Source: Posidonia oceanica (lineage: Eukaryota; Streptophyta; Magnoliopsida; Alismatales; Posidoniaceae). From it: a stretch of 64,000 bases of DNA. This document shows, piece by piece, positions 37,318-54,727 of this stretch; the stretch's first letter is position 1; every line of letters begins with the position of its first letter. The translations under genes were made by a program, and so were the position numbers. Location of the stretch: contig JAZBRS010000020.1 of assembly GCA_037176725.1 (NCBI GenBank), forward strand, positions 101,140,501 to 101,204,500. The letters are read 5' to 3'. The notes beneath the pieces were generated by a model, which saw only the letters and a program-made list of their open reading frames with translations, had not been told where the DNA came from and made no database searches.

Positions 37318-39918
37318 CTATACGTATATCTTCCTGGCCTTGAAGAAGTGCAAATTGAGACCTGTAGCCAGCAAATTCCGCAATGCTGCAGCAGTGAGCA
37401 CAATGCTGAGCCCCATGCCAATGGACCCAAGGCCCCAAGTGATGCACCACATGTTGCTCCCTTTCTCAGGCTTCTTGATCAACGCCCACATGATGCAAGG
37501 ATAGGCCAGTGTCACCGGAAGTGCCACCCCGCCTAGGAGGCCGGCGAGGTCCGGAAGGAACGGGAATGCCACGGATATCAAGAAGGTGAGCCCTCCGAAG
37601 AAGACCCGGATGCCAGATCTCACACGTCTCGGGCAAGGGCGGTTGTGCTTGCTCGTGTAGCACGACTCTAGAACGTCGAAGACCGGCATTGCATAGATCT
37701 GAAAAGAGCTTAGGCAGCTAACCACCACGAGTAAGGTCGTCAGGCCCAACGCCGCCCTCGGGATAGCTCGGCCGTGGAACTTTCGAAGAGTAGCTAGGAT
37801 TCCATCTTCTAGTATCTGCATGTCATCATGTCATGCATCCAACTTTAATTAATTAGTTAATATATAGATTGAAAATAGTAATCAGAGTCCCATGCAAATC
37901 ACATGGATTAACTAATCACGTGCTCACCATGTCTCCGTAAGACCAATAGCCTCCAATCGCAATGGGATAGAAGCAAAGTGCAATAAGAGCATATGCGATC
38001 TTAACCCCTCTCCACATGGGAACATAAGAAGGATTCATTTGGGTTGATGGCATGGTTGCCTGCAATATATATATAAAAGAATCTTTAAAAGCAGAAAACT
38101 TCTGTATGAGAAATAACAAGAAACAAAAAAAAAATATATATATATATATCTTCGAGAAAGATTAATACTATATATATTCACCTGAATCTCCAGCGTAAGG
38201 TTGTGACCTCTGAAGGCAAAAGCCAGGATTCCCAGCCCATTGAGGACTCCAAGGATCCGCCCCACCTCAGCCTTCCCCGTCCCCGGATCATAAGAGACTC
38301 CGGCCGGCCTCCCCAGGGCGACGGACAAGACCCACGTGATGGTGCAGTAGCCGACAGCCGTGACTGCCCCGACGAGTGAGACTCCGGCGATGGAGTTGAG
38401 GTTGGGGAGCTGCGATATGACGGTGGCAAGGCAAACGAAGACTAGGTACCATTCGATGCCGGTTAGAGGCTTCGACGTGCATGTCGGCCCGCATACGATC
38501 TCATAGAAGAGTTTCAAGCTGCCGCCACCTATGATGATGAGGGTGGTGCAGGTGCCGCCGGAGAGGTACATTACAGGGAACTTGCCTAGGCATTTCCCAA
38601 GTTTGTCACCTGTCACAGTCACACAGATCGATGGTAAATATATATGATTAAGAAGAATAAACGTTTAATTATGAAATGAAAGAATCCGGGCATTGATTGG
38701 ACGCTTATGTTTTTTATATAGTAATTCACATGATATATGATATATAACTAACTAAAATAGCACAAGTCACCTTCCAAAAAACTAAAATAGCACAAGTGAT
38801 CAGGAATTGGAGGATTCTACCTTCCTGTCGACTTCAACCGATAGAGATAAAATAATAAGCTAAAAAAAAACTAGAACAGGTAAGTAAACCCATGAAAGAA
38901 CTCTAATATGAGATATGCAGAAACGAGTTCCACAAGTTTGAATAACTACAACTCTAATAATTTCCATGTAACACAATATCCAAAACAACCTTTCCGGATT
39001 GTGGGGGGTGTTTAGGAAGTGCAGACACATGAAGTTGATCAAAATTTGGTGAAAAAGAGTGGTGACACCTCCCCCCTCGGGAGTTGAAAAACTACTCTCT
39101 CACGCGTGTAAATACGAGATATGCAGATGCAGCAACACTGTTAGCTACTATTTTGTGTGTTTAAGAACGCATGCAGTTGCTAAACATATATGCCCTGTAC
39201 ATATGTTCATTGAGACTCCACTTGACGATAATTTGTTCTTGGTATTTTGTTTTTTTTGGAACCTATGTTAATTAATATGTAGATAGAATGCTTTCGTACG
39301 TATGTAACCAGGTGCCCTTAATGTATTGCAAGGACTAGGACGAGTGCCAGCTGCTCTAATAGATTAAATTTACCAAAAGCAATGATGCAGAGATGGAGAT
39401 ATCTGCTGCAACGAATTCCGTTTGGCAATTCATGGAGTCTAGTGAGAATCCAAAGAGTATGCAGCTGCCAGACGAACAGGGAGCCCGAGGGAAGCGAAGG
39501 CAACAGGGAGTCGGATCGATATTCAAATTCTACAAAATTTACGCGTGAATTTAGAAATAACATTGAAATCTCACAGCCCGAGGGAAGCGAAGGCAACAGG
39601 GAGTAGGAGGGCTTGGAACCCTATCCCGGAGCATAACGTGTGGAACGCCGAGTAAACGGCGTTTCCCTTCCTCGACTCGGTGATCGGAAGCCATTCGTCC
39701 ACGGGATCGAGCCCCGCAAGTTGGCCGACGTCCTCGAGATAATCTGGCATGGTCACGACAACCTTCAACACCGGCCGACTCGCCACCGGGGAGCGTGATG
39801 GCGTCTCCGGAGTCGTAGGAGATGCTTTGCATGGTGGTGGTGTGGTGATTGGTGAATGCTTCTGTGGAGTCGGCGGAGCCGAGCTGATCTCCTTCGTCTC
39901 GACCACCACAGCCGTCAT
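37318..39918 (-). CDS. LHTL8: Amino-acid transporter, lysine/histidine transporter-like 8 type (AAAP family), five exons, lesion at exon 1-2
   Basis: Predicted proton-coupled amino-acid permease of the plant AAAP (Aa_trans) family, a multi-pass membrane protein. Exon 1 is 39918..39574 (115 aa): a Pro/Ser/Thr-rich N-terminus, then the conserved DEWLPITESRKGNA stretch and the first membrane segment (GIGFQALLLPVAFASLG). Exon 2 is about 39470..39374, with WQLHTLWILTRLHE. Exon 3 is 38609..38182 (YLSGGTCTTLIIIGG, LPNLNSIAG, AFAFRGHNLTLEIQ). Exon 4 is 38059..37928 (ATMPS, VPMWRGVKIAY, IGGYWSYGD). Exon 5 is 37815..37318 (SCLSSFQIYAMP, LAGLLGG, LPVTLAYP). The GT-AG junctions of introns 2-4 are clean and keep frame. 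The total is near 500 aa, close to the family's roughly 520. The start ATG at 39918 is chosen because homology begins there, although the frame stays open upstream. Oddity: exon 1 runs into TGA right after SLGL, and about 12 family residues before WQLHTLW are missing, so the gene may be inactive. It spans the tandem-unit boundary at 39005/39006. Confidence 0.88.
37816..38181 (-). other. Introns 3 and 4 of the transporter gene
   Basis: Intron 3 is 38181..38060 (donor GTGAAT, acceptor TTGCAG) and intron 4 is 37927..37816 (donor GTGAGC, acceptor ATGCAG). Both are short, AT-rich and in phase 0. Intron 3 holds a TA-rich run at about 38132-38178. No other features are seen. Confidence 0.85.
38610..39373 (-). 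other. Intron 2 of the transporter, containing the tandem-unit boundary
   Basis: About 764 bp between the exon 2 donor (GTAAAT) and exon 3 acceptor (GTGACAG|GTGACA), phase 1, restoring a Gly codon. Position 39006 (equivalent to base 1) lies inside it. The junction has no filler or obvious repeat in what is visible, because the period simply continues. The short ORFs within it are chance frames. Confidence 0.8.
39482..39604. repeat. 30-bp direct repeat at the exon 1-2 border (unit 2)
   Basis: Same structure as at 477-599: copies at 39482-39511 and 39575-39604, identical between units. It lies inside the only complete transporter copy visible. Confidence 0.9.
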
Positions 39919-39981
39919 CCTTAATTCTCTCCCTAATTGGTTTGGTTTGTGTTGCGTGAAGGGTGGCTTCAGGAGAATTTT

Positions 39982-39990
39982 CTTATATAG
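39982..39990 (-). promoter_or_regulatory. TATA box of the transporter (unit 2)
   Basis: Identical to 977-985, upstream of the ATG at 39918 of the complete copy. Confidence 0.6.
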
Positions 39991-40078
39991 AAATAGATAG
40001 GATGCCGATGTTCTCCGACTGTGGCAAAATTGACTTTTTAAACTCCTGTGAGCCATGATCTTAGTGGACTTGCTTTTG

Positions 40079-40305
40079 TGTAGGCTTTGAAGCAAGCGGG
40101 TTCGACGAAGGTAGGTCTGAAAGCTACACGTGCAAAGTGAAGGAAAGGAAAGAGGAGAGGTAACAGGCAGTGCTCAATGTAAGCGAGTGCTGAATATTGT
40201 ATTGCTTTATATAGAAATATACAAAAGATATTACAGTAAGAACAACAACTAATCGAGAGAATTATGGAATACATCAGAATATTCAGGTGATTCCTATACT
40301 CTCCA
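40079..40305 (-). repeat. Probable Copia LTR upstream of the transporter (unit 2)
   Basis: Identical copy of 1074-1300. It lies 160-390 bp upstream of the ATG of the complete transporter, in the same orientation. Confidence 0.5.
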
Positions 40306-40354
40306 TTAAGTTGAGTGGAATTTATTGTAGGAAAAGCTTAGAGCAAAGCTTTTC

Positions 40355-41074
40355 CTTTTGATGATCACTTTGAGTATATGTCTGCAACCTAGTGTTCAGA
40401 TGAGGTGGTAATCTATTTCAATGTGTTAAGTGTGGCCATGGAATATTGGATTGTGAACTTTGTGAAGAGCTGAGATGTTATCACACAGCAACAATGGTAG
40501 AGTTGAAACCGTTACTCCTAACTCTCAGAGTAAATAGTAAAACTAACGGAGATCGGTTAGAGTGGTTGCATGAGCACAGTATTCCGATTCCACGCTAGAT
40601 CGTGCAATCGTAGACTGCTTTTTGGCCATTCAGGAGATGAGATTGGGACCAAGACAGAGACAGCCACTGGAGACCGATCGTCTATCAGATGCATCACCAA
40701 TCCATTCATTCGGCATCCGAGTAAGCAAGTAATGGAAGAGTGGAGGCACATGGTCGGAAGATTATGCCATGTTGAAGAGTGCTCTTGATGTAGCAGAAGA
40801 TTCTTTTTACTACCTGAAGATGAGAGGTGCAAGGTTGTTGTAGGTATTGAGAGACATAATTAACAGCAAAGGCAATGTCCGGTCCAGATAAAGTGAGGTA
40901 TTGTAAACTACCAACCATACTTCTTTAGATTATTGGATCAGGCAAGAGATCCCCATTGGTGGAATTCAGATGAGACCCATTTTGTAGTGGTGTGGAACAT
41001 GGAGAACAATTTTCCACATTGTGTTTTTTGAGACGATCAATGGCATATTGAGTTTGGGAGAGACACAGCGAGTC
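40355..41074 (-). pseudogene. Copia pol relic, end of RT and RNase H (unit 2)
   Basis: Identical copy of 1350-2069, bordered by the Gypsy LTR at 41075. Confidence 0.85.
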
Positions 41075-41929
41075 TGTAACGACCCAGATTTGGAGCACAG
41101 TGCAAGTGGGGGTTCAAAGTTGCTTCTCCCCTCCTTTTCCCACTTCTCATTATTATTATTATTATTATTCTTCTTTCTTCTCCTCTTTTCTTTATAACAA
41201 GAGAGAGAGAGAGAGAGAGGAACGGAGACAGAGAATGAGGGAGGAAGAGGGGAGGTCATGGTTGCCGTCGCCGCTGTGCCACCGTCGAGGAGGAGGAGAT
41301 CCAAAGCTGCAGTGGAGGAGAGGTGGCGGAGGTCGTTGCTCGCCGCCATTGCGCCGTCGTCGCGTCGCCGGTGCAAGGTACACACCCGTAGATCCTTTCT
41401 TTGATTTCATGAATGGATGATAGGGATCATGATAGTGTGATCTTGGTTGTGATTGCTCTGGTTGTGCTCGGAGGATTTATTGAGCATTTATGGGAGATTT
41501 TATGAGTATTTATTGTTTTTATTAATGTCGGATGGGTTTCTTAGATGAATAGTGCCATGCTTGTTGTGTTTGGTGATTTCTTGGATCACATGCAATGGAC
41601 TTGGACGATTCTTGTCCCAAATAGATCATCTCTAGATCTTCATTTTGGTATAATATTGCATGTGATTTTTGGTAGATTGTGTGGTGTTTTGGCTTATTTT
41701 TCCACTCGTGGGTTCACTATGCTTGTGCACAATACCCATGAGCTTTGATTGGCTTTTTCTTATGATCCGCTCAACGGATCTTTGTGATTCTCATCCTAAA
41801 TCGTAGATCGTCTCGAGATCTTCTTTTGGGTATATGGTTTGGTTGGCTGTGCGGAGACCAGTCGCCATTCCCATTTTGGGCGATTTTTGGGTCTAATCCC
41901 TCAGGTTCTCTTTATTGGCAGGTTTGGTA

Positions 41930-42195
41930 TACCGATTTATTTCGGTATGCCAATTTGGCTTCTGAGTCCTCCCCTGAATCCAGTTATCGGTATGCCAAAA
42001 TGTTCTGGTATGCCAAAGGTGTTCTCGGATGTGAGCTCAGGGCACTGGTTCGGTCGACCGACCCATTTCGATGTGCCGGACTAAGGCCCAGGTTCGGTCT
42101 ACCGAACCCAGTTCGGTATGCCGAATCAGACCCTGGACATGATTTTAGGTTACTAGTCTAATCGACCAATTTAGATTAGTCTGCCGAACCAGGCT
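41930..42195. repeat. Cluster of CGGT/ACCG palindromes in the LTR (unit 2)
   Basis: Identical copy of 2925-3190. Confidence 0.8.
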
Positions 42196-42814
42196 TTGTC
42201 TCTATTCCTTGGGTGTTTTAGGTTTGGTTTTGGGTAAATTAGGATTTGTTAATTAGTGTTTTGGCCATGTAGGTAATTATGGCATAATAATGTTTAGGAT
42301 AATCATTAGAATGATTTAGGGAATGCATAAAATAAATTAGTAAGCTTCCCTGGGTACTGTGGTTAGAATAAAAGACTATAGAACTTAGAAATACTAAGTT
42401 CTCCCTTAAATGGTTTAGATGGACATTAAGGATCATGATTTATCCCAAGATTAGATGTTGGGTTGGTGTTTGGTGCGGTGCACTAAATGAGATATTCAGT
42501 GGTACTGTTTGGGTATTCGACACTATGCTGGCTGTGTCTTATGTAAGACACAGACCTGTTGGCGTCATACACTTTGGCCTCAGGAGTTAGAGTTCTGGGT
42601 GTAGTTTGTGTTGGTGTCTGGTCTTGTATGTTAAATGGAACTTCGAGACCGTTGCTTTGGCTTTGGTATGGTTTCCTGGGTCAAACAGAGGAGCTGTCTT
42701 GGCTATGTCTTGTGATGTGACTTAAAAGGATTTTGAAATAGTTTTCTAAAGAGTTTTAAAACGGAAAGATAGATATGGTTTTGAAATGATTTTGCATTGA
42801 TTTTGGTTGTAGGG

Positions 42815-42995
42815 CAAGACACTTGGGGGTTGTATTGTCAGGACCCAGGAATGTGACTACGTTCCTAGTGTGTCGAACACGTCACCTAGGTTGAGGTCTG
42901 TGGACCAAGATACTTGGGGTTGTGTTGTCAGGACCTGGGAATATGACTACGTTCCTGGTGTGTCGGACATGTCACCTAGGTTGAGGTCTGTAGGT
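42815..42995. repeat. 91-bp tandem pair (unit 2)
   Basis: Identical copy of 3810-3990. Confidence 0.85.
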
Positions 42996-43176
42996 CGAGG
43001 TACCGTCCGTACCTAGTGGTATCGTGACAGCGGACATAGGAGGTATGATACTCCTACGTAGCTGGGCGTGATATCCTTGTTGTTACAGGTACTGAGACTT
43101 GTGGGTGCTGATAGAGCCTAGGAGGAGGTGCCTTTGTAGGTTCAAGCACTGAGCTAGGACGTCGATAGAGCGTACC

Positions 43177-47651
<4,475 letters not shown>

Positions 47652-49008
47652 CTTGTGACAGATTGATATAACAACTCACAGAGCTCCTTTTCAAAAGAAA
47701 ACTCCTCACAAGCTACGACTTTTTCCTATATATATTTAGACCTTCAAAATGAGCAATATCAGATGGTGCCATGTGATCTTGGACTGCCAGTGTTGAAAAA
47801 GTAAAAATGCTCCAAATATATGCATCGCCAGTTAAGTGATGGTAGGGCTGTTCACTTCCAATTCACTTCTTCCGAAAATGTTTCACCAAAGTGGTGTCAG
47901 GAACTACATACATCTGCAAATGTACTTCTTCAACCTTTAAGGTAAAGGGAAGATGCTCTTATTTGTTGAAATAAGGTGTTTATTTATTCTTTTAGAATAA
48001 GAGGGTGTGAAATCTACTTTCCTTAATAAACTTAAGTTGTTTAAATTGGTTGGAAAGTTGTTGTTATTGAAATACGATAGCATTGGTCGCCATCAAACTT
48101 CTTTGTTATTTTTCAAATGTTTTCTTTTTTTTTTAAACGGTAATAGCATTAATATTAAAATCTTAACTACGAAACCACCACCATGTCAAAAAACAAACAT
48201 AATGTATCATACCCGGAAGGTATTAGAATGATACAGTAAATTGTAGATACTAATTTATCTTCAAAAAACAGAAAGTACTTAGAGTACTAAAACTAGGAAA
48301 ATAAAGATTTCCTAAGATAAGAAGCAATACAGCACATTAGACTACGCTATCCTCTCATCTACTCCATTCGGCATTTGGATCAATAGGTAAGCCTTGATCT
48401 GAGATGGGAGTCAAAATCAAGTCAACAATAGTTTGACCCAATAAGCTATTATGAATGTCCTAGTTGACATTATTTTTCAAATGTTTTCTGCAAGATACAA
48501 TTTGATAAGGGAGGAAAGTGAAGATCAATCTTTACTTGCATTAGAAATTATCAAAATATCTTACGTGCACTACTGTTTATAACCAATACGAGCACAAGTG
48601 GATCATATATGTACGTACATAGGTGTTCCATATCTATATATATTTTTGAAATAAGGATACAGAACTCATACGAATATAAAGAATACAATGTATGAATATT
48701 TAAAAGATGGATATGTATAAAGAAAAATATATTTGTATAATGATAACGAACGATACCTTATCAACAAAGGATGATCATATATGTATAATATCATGAAAAA
48801 ATGAAAAATAATATCGATCATATCTGTATTTATATCTGCTTAAAACAATATAAATAATCCATTCCTTTTGAAAATTGTTATGAACAAAGATATGGAATTG
48901 TTATCTTGTATCCGTTTACACTCCCAATGAAAAATCATGAGCCGTTTTAAGCGTAAAGAAATTACAATCTGGAACTGGAACCAAAAAAAAAGGTCAACAG
49001 GGAATCTA
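47652..49008. repeat. 1,357-bp dispersed segment (unit 2)
   Basis: Copy of 8634-9990 with one G-to-A difference (9396/48414). Confidence 0.9.
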
Positions 49009-49537
49009 GAATCTTTCTCATTTCATTCAAATTGGTTATCCCGGCTGATGGGGTCGGGATGTGTGAATTGAATGATTGGTGGTTGGGCTTCTGATGAGGA
49101 TAGCTGTTGCAGAAATACTGAGGTGCGACCGGCTCGTGTCGCGGAGGAGATGCTTGGTGGGGGTGGTAATTCGGCAGAGGCTGGTTGCCAGCTGTCGATG
49201 CTTGGAGAAGTGGTTCTTGGTGCCCGTAGGGCAAACCTACTCCTTCTCTATACTCGCCATGTGGCATTTGGTGTTGTTCTTGGATTAAGGGGTTTGCCCT
49301 TGATTTATAAGCTCCGTTGAGCACTGTGCCTTGCCCTTAGTGGTTCGTGTCCGGCGGTGGGTTGCCATACTGTTCTTGGTATAGTTCATCAGGTGTGTGG
49401 TCTGCAACTGGCCTTCGTTGTCTTTCACTAAGGGAGGGTGGTTGCTGGAGGTTGTTCTGATACGGCCCCGTGGGGGCTGGTGCCTCTTCGTTCAAGAACT
49501 GATACATGGCTTTGTACTGGATTGAGTCTGGATCCAA
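48962..49537 (-). pseudogene. Gag-like polypeptide relic of a Gypsy element (unit 2)
   Basis: Identical copy of 9944-10519, including the in-frame stop. Confidence 0.5.
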
Positions 49538-49678
49538 GGCTTCTCCAATGGTCGGATGGTAGATGTGACTGTAGGCTCTTCTCCTGATACACTTGTTGAG
49601 TCTAACCTCTCTCTTTCTGAATGTTCAGCTTCAAAGGTTTGGTTCAGCATCATAGCAGCTTTATGAATGAAATGATAT

Positions 49679-51201
49679 TCGATTCAGGGTGTAAGACACC
49701 TCGAAATGCAGCGTTTAACGTTGGATGCGAGTAGTTCAGGTGTTCAACACCCTCAGCAGTATTCCTCTTTTTTTTCTGTCTTTCCTTTTCCTCACTATTT
49801 TTTCCCCTCTCTCTTTTTTTTCTGTTTTCTTTTTTCTTTTCTTTTTTTTCTCTTTTTCTTTGGTTTTCTTTTTTTTCTTTCTTTTTTTTTCTTGTTATAT
49901 AAAGGAAGGATTACAAGTAATTATTAGAGAAAAGAAATTATAGAAGCTTTGCGATTTAGTACAGGTTCCTAACAAGTAAAAACTGAATAAAAAACTGTAA
50001 CCGTCCTGTTTATAGTTTTTCAATGTTCTACCCTGCAATCAATCTACACAGAGAAGCTAAAAATAAACAGCCAATTAGAGAATGTGTTAGACGCGGTATC
50101 TCCTACGTCTAACGTTAAATGCAGCGATTTCGGCGTCTAACACCTTATTTCAGAGAATTACACAGAAACACTTTCAGACAGTGATTAAAGCTTTGATTTA
50201 TGTTTTCGCTTTGTTATTAGTGTTTTAAACCTGCGTAGCTCTCAAGGTACCTTAAGGCTTGGGTATGGCTTTTTTTTCCAGGGATTTCTATGGATCCTCA
50301 CAAAATGGGTAAAATTTTTCTTTTTTTTTCTTTGGTACTACCTCCTATCTCAACTCCTGAGGATGTTAGAAAAAGCTCGAATACACTTAGGTCCCTACCC
50401 CGTAGAGGTAGAGCCTAGCGTACTCAGGATTGATCAGGTCCCTCGCGTATCAATCACAACAAACATAAACAAACCACCGAAGGGGGGAGGAAGAATGAAA
50501 ATCTAGACTTGGGGTTCTAACTTACTTTCACATGGAGCAAGGGTAAGAAGAGTGCCCCTTGTGGAAGCAAGTGACAACACAAACACCTTTCTTAAGTCCT
50601 TTGCAACAGGAGTGCTCAGGATTTAAGTGGTTATTTTGTGTAATCCAAGACAAGACTCAATCAAATTAGTTCCCTAAATAGGGCCATGCAAGTCATACAG
50701 AAAAATTCGATTTTTTTAATTTGATTTTTTTTTGCAAAGCACCCAAAAGGAAATGAGGTTCTTGTCCCTACGGCAAAGCCGATCACCTCACACCTCAACC
50801 TTTGGGCTAGTTATGAAAAGAAAACAAAGAAAAATGTTAAAACAGCAAGGCTCCTGTTCAGTGGTCGTTAGACGCTGCTACTGGAGCGTCTAATGTTAAA
50901 CGCTCCAGATCACATGTATAACGTACTGACAGAGTTTTTTACAGAAAATCATTGGCTTTTATGAACCACCTCCACTCCCGAGAATCACAGAGAAAAAGGG
51001 AGGTGGTTTTAGTTATTTGGATGTGAAAAAAAACGAGAAGGGTCACGGCGCCTCAAGACACTACGAGGAATTTCATCGCTACCTTAAAACTTATGAAAAA
51101 AAACTAAAAACTAGAAATGAAGATAACAAGGGAGAAGAAGAAGAAGAAATTACTCACCTTGCACGGGGGCACTTCTAGCTATCCCACCATGATCGCCAAT
51201 C
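49679..51201 (-). other. Gypsy element leader, non-coding, with palindromes (unit 2)
   Basis: Copy of 10661-12184. The T-run near 49797 is one base shorter. Confidence 0.5.
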
Positions 51202-52452
51202 TGTGGATACGGGGTTTTGTTAGAGGAGAAGATGGGTTTGCTCTTCATTGGCCTTCTCGGAGTCCCCTTTTGCTTGTATCCGATTTCGACACTCCACGTG
51301 TATCGAAACCAGTGTGATCGCCATTCTCGATTTACTTGCGCTGGCCCTCGAGACGCCTTGGGAGATGTGATGTGTGTTGCGGGTTCAACTACCTTGGGAC
51401 AACGCCAGCGTTGCCCAAGGGTGCCCGTGCTTGGTGAGTCACTTCTTCTTCTTCTTTTCCTTGCAAAACAGATTTAGAGATGTGGATTAAATATAGTGTA
51501 GTAAGTGATCAAAGGTAAATAGAAAATGATATAAAAATAAACAAAGAAAAATACCTACTTGAGTGGTTTTATCTCCCCGGCTGCAACTATGTATGAATGC
51601 CTAGCTACAACAATATATGAAATGAAATGCGATTTGCAAAAATAAAAAGAAAACCCCTTTTGTTTATTTAAGAAATGCAATATGCCGTTGGCGTGGTTGG
51701 AGATGGAAGAAGACTCAAGCTTTCTCAAAACCCTTTCTCAACATAATTTTTCTCAAGATTCTGGCTCAAAACTCTTTCAATTTTCTCTCAAAAATTCCTC
51801 TAAAATTTCCTCCTCCACTTAAATTCGTTTCTTTTTTGGTCCCCTTGGCTGTGGGGGTACCCCTACTTTTATAGACGTAGGGGAGGAACAGATATAGATT
51901 AAATGGCCAAACCAGTAAACTTTCCAATTTAGAGGTGTTATAAGCTAGAATCCCAACGTATAATGTTATAAGCTGGAATCCCAGCGTATAACGTTATAAG
52001 TTGGAATTCCAGCGTACAACTGCCAGGATAAAAGAATATTCCCCTAATAAAGATTGATTAAGAGTCATTAAACCAGTTTTAATTGCCTTGACTGGTCAAC
52101 AGACTCTAAAGAAGGTAAAAATACGGATTTCGTATTTGGCCAAATAAGGAAAGTTTGTGTCTGACACAGGGCTTCAACGTTCGACGCTGGAAATCCAGTG
52201 TCTTATGTTATAAGCTAGGATTCCAACGTATAACGCTCTCAGTCAGTCCACCATCCAAATTTGGTCAAGAAATTATGGATACTCAAGTTGTTGACACTTA
52301 AAGCTCAATAAGGGATGAAGATAATGTTTTGATCTGGGGAATAGGTATTTGGCTCAAGCGAGAGGGCTTGGATTGAGCAAAGAGCCTCTAGGGATGACCT
52401 GGTGCAAAAGAGTACACTACCATGAAGGGAGTGCCAAAATGGGGTATCTACA
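51202..52452 (-). mobile_element. Gypsy LTR, 1,251 bp (unit 2)
   Basis: Identical copy of 12185-13435. Confidence 0.78.
51937..52234. repeat. 28-bp palindromic repeats in the LTR (unit 2)
   Basis: Identical copy of 12920-13217: units at 51937-52020 and 52207-52234. Confidence 0.92.
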
Positions 52453-54513
52453 CTCTTTTATTATCCTATAGAGTTACTCGAGATTTTTAGGGTGAAGCTG
52501 TTCACACAGCTGTTTATCTCATTAATCACATCTCCTTCTCTGTCATCTCTGGTATGTTACCATATGAGCGCTTGTTTTCTTATGTCCCTAATTATAATGA
52601 ATTACGCATCTTTGGTTTTACTTGTTTTGTTCTTCTTCCTAAAAGAAAACGTGACAAACTTGGGAAACACACGGCTCTTTGTGTTTTTCTAGGCTATGGT
52701 ACCAAACGAAAGGGATATCGGTGCTTTGATCTAGAAACAAATCAACTTCATATCTCTCATCATGTCACCTTTTGGGAACATATTCGCTTTTCTTCTCTCT
52801 CTCAATCTCCACCTTTGATGCCTGTTCTTGATCCCTTTGATGAACCTAGTTGTGATACTCTAATGATAGAAATTCCTACAGCAACGTCGGTCCCAGCTAG
52901 TTCAAAACACGACTGTGATCCTCCACCATGACGCAACCCGGAACGTACTCGCACTATTCCTTCCCGCTTTTAGGATTATTGCCTTCTTTCTAAACACTCA
53001 TTTTAGGGACCCAGAACCTTTCGTGAGGCATCTTGTGACCCCTTGTGGCAACAGGCAATGCAAGAAGAATTACCAACTCTTCAAAGCACTCATACTTGGG
53101 ACCTTGCAACACTTCCTCCTAACAAACCTCTTGTTGACTGCAAATGGATCTATAAAATCAATACCAAGGCTGATGGATCTATTTAATGCTACAAGGCTCA
53201 TCTTGTGGCTAAAGGCTTCACTCAGGAGTATGGCATTGACTACGACGAAACCTTTGCTTCTATTGTTCGTATGACTACTGTCCGCTCTCTCATTACTGTA
53301 GCTACTCTCAGACATTGTTCAGTACATTCAATGGATGTTAAGAATGCCATTTTAAATGGAGAATTACATGAGGAAGTTTACATGCAACCTCCCCCTAGAC
53401 TTCCACATGAGCCTGGTCAGGTTTACCTTCTTTGAAAAGCTCTATATGGTCTTAAACAAGCTCCTCAATCTTGGTTTGAGAATTTTTGTTCTATTATGAT
53501 GGCCATTGGTTCTAGGCAAAGTCCATATGACTCTGCTCTGTTCATCCTCTCCTCACCGTGAGGTCTGGTTCTTCTTCTACTGTATGTTGATGATATGGTT
53601 ATCACTGGCTCAGATATCGTCGGAATTAAGGAAACTCAACTTTGTCTACAGCGCAACTTCAAAATGAAGGACCTTGGACACTTGCATTATTTGATTGGCA
53701 GTAAAATCCAATCTGATTCATCTGGCTATTCTCTCTCTCAAGCTACATATGCTTCAGACATCATCCATCGATCTGGTATTAGTGATGACATCATTGAGCT
53801 CACTCCTCTTCAACCCAACACCGATGTCTAACCTTTAGATGGTAGCCTCTTACCAAATCCCACTCTTTATAGAAAGTTAGTTGGTAGTTTGAATTACATC
53901 ACTATCACCCGCCCTGATATCAGTCACGCTGTGCATATTGTTAGCCAATTCAAGTCTGCTCTGTGAACAATCCACTTTGCCTCCATTCTTCACATTCTTC
54001 GATACCTGAAAGGCTCTATTAATCACGGATTACACTTTTCCTCTACCTGTGATGTTGATTATGCGGGTGATAGTATTGATCGTTGTTCAACAATAGGTTG
54101 GGCTATTTTTCTTGGTGATTCTCTAATCTCTTAGAAAAGCAAAAAGCAAAAGGTTGTTTCACGCTCTTCAACTGAAGTTGAATATCGTGCTTCAGCCCAT
54201 ACTATAGCTAAACTTATTTGGCTCTTGTCACTTCTTCAGGATATGGGGATTAATTACTATTACTGATAGTACTACACTCCTTTCTGATAGCAACAGCGCA
54301 ATTCAGATAGCACACAATAATGTTTTTCACGAGCGGACAAAGTATAATGAGGTGGATTGTCTTGTTATTCGTGATCATGTGCAACGAAAGACAACCACCT
54401 TTAAGCATCTATCTTCCAAAGATCAAGTAGCCGATTTCTTCGCCAAGTTTCATCATCTGCCTCATTTGAAAATTCGCAAATCCAAACTTCATATGCTTCC
54501 TGAAGCCTCTTGA
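52453..54513 (+). pseudogene. Copia pol relic: integrase C-terminus, RT, RNase H (unit 2)
   Basis: Identical copy of 13436-15496 with the same internal stops. Confidence 0.93.
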
Positions 54514-54520
54514 GTTTGAG

Positions 54521-54727
54521 GATTGTGGGGGGACAGGGGGGTGGTTAAATTACTACCTGTCACCCTTAATAGGTATGATTATGCTGTCATTAGCTTGCAT
54601 CTATAATAGGAATCACTAGGCTGTATGATTTCATTCATTGTATATACTTTTCTATTATGTATGTATAGGGGTGAATCTCCCTTGTAATGAACACATAAAA
54701 GTATTACCTGCTTGTCCAAGAAAATCA
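54521..54727 (+). repeat. Polypurine tract and LTR relic of the Copia (unit 2)
   Basis: Identical copy of 15504-15710. Confidence 0.55.

Larger units (their letters stand above)
41075..43087 (+). mobile_element. Gypsy-type LTR, about 2.0 kb (unit 2)
   Basis: Copy of 2070-4082. One G-to-A change at a CpG (2655/41660) is the only difference I find. Confidence 0.65.

Noticed and set aside
37348..38494. Small ORFs overlapping transporter exons on the plus strand and in other minus-strand frames
   Set aside because: Shadows of GC-rich coding exons. The minus-strand transporter frame has the family match and splice sites.
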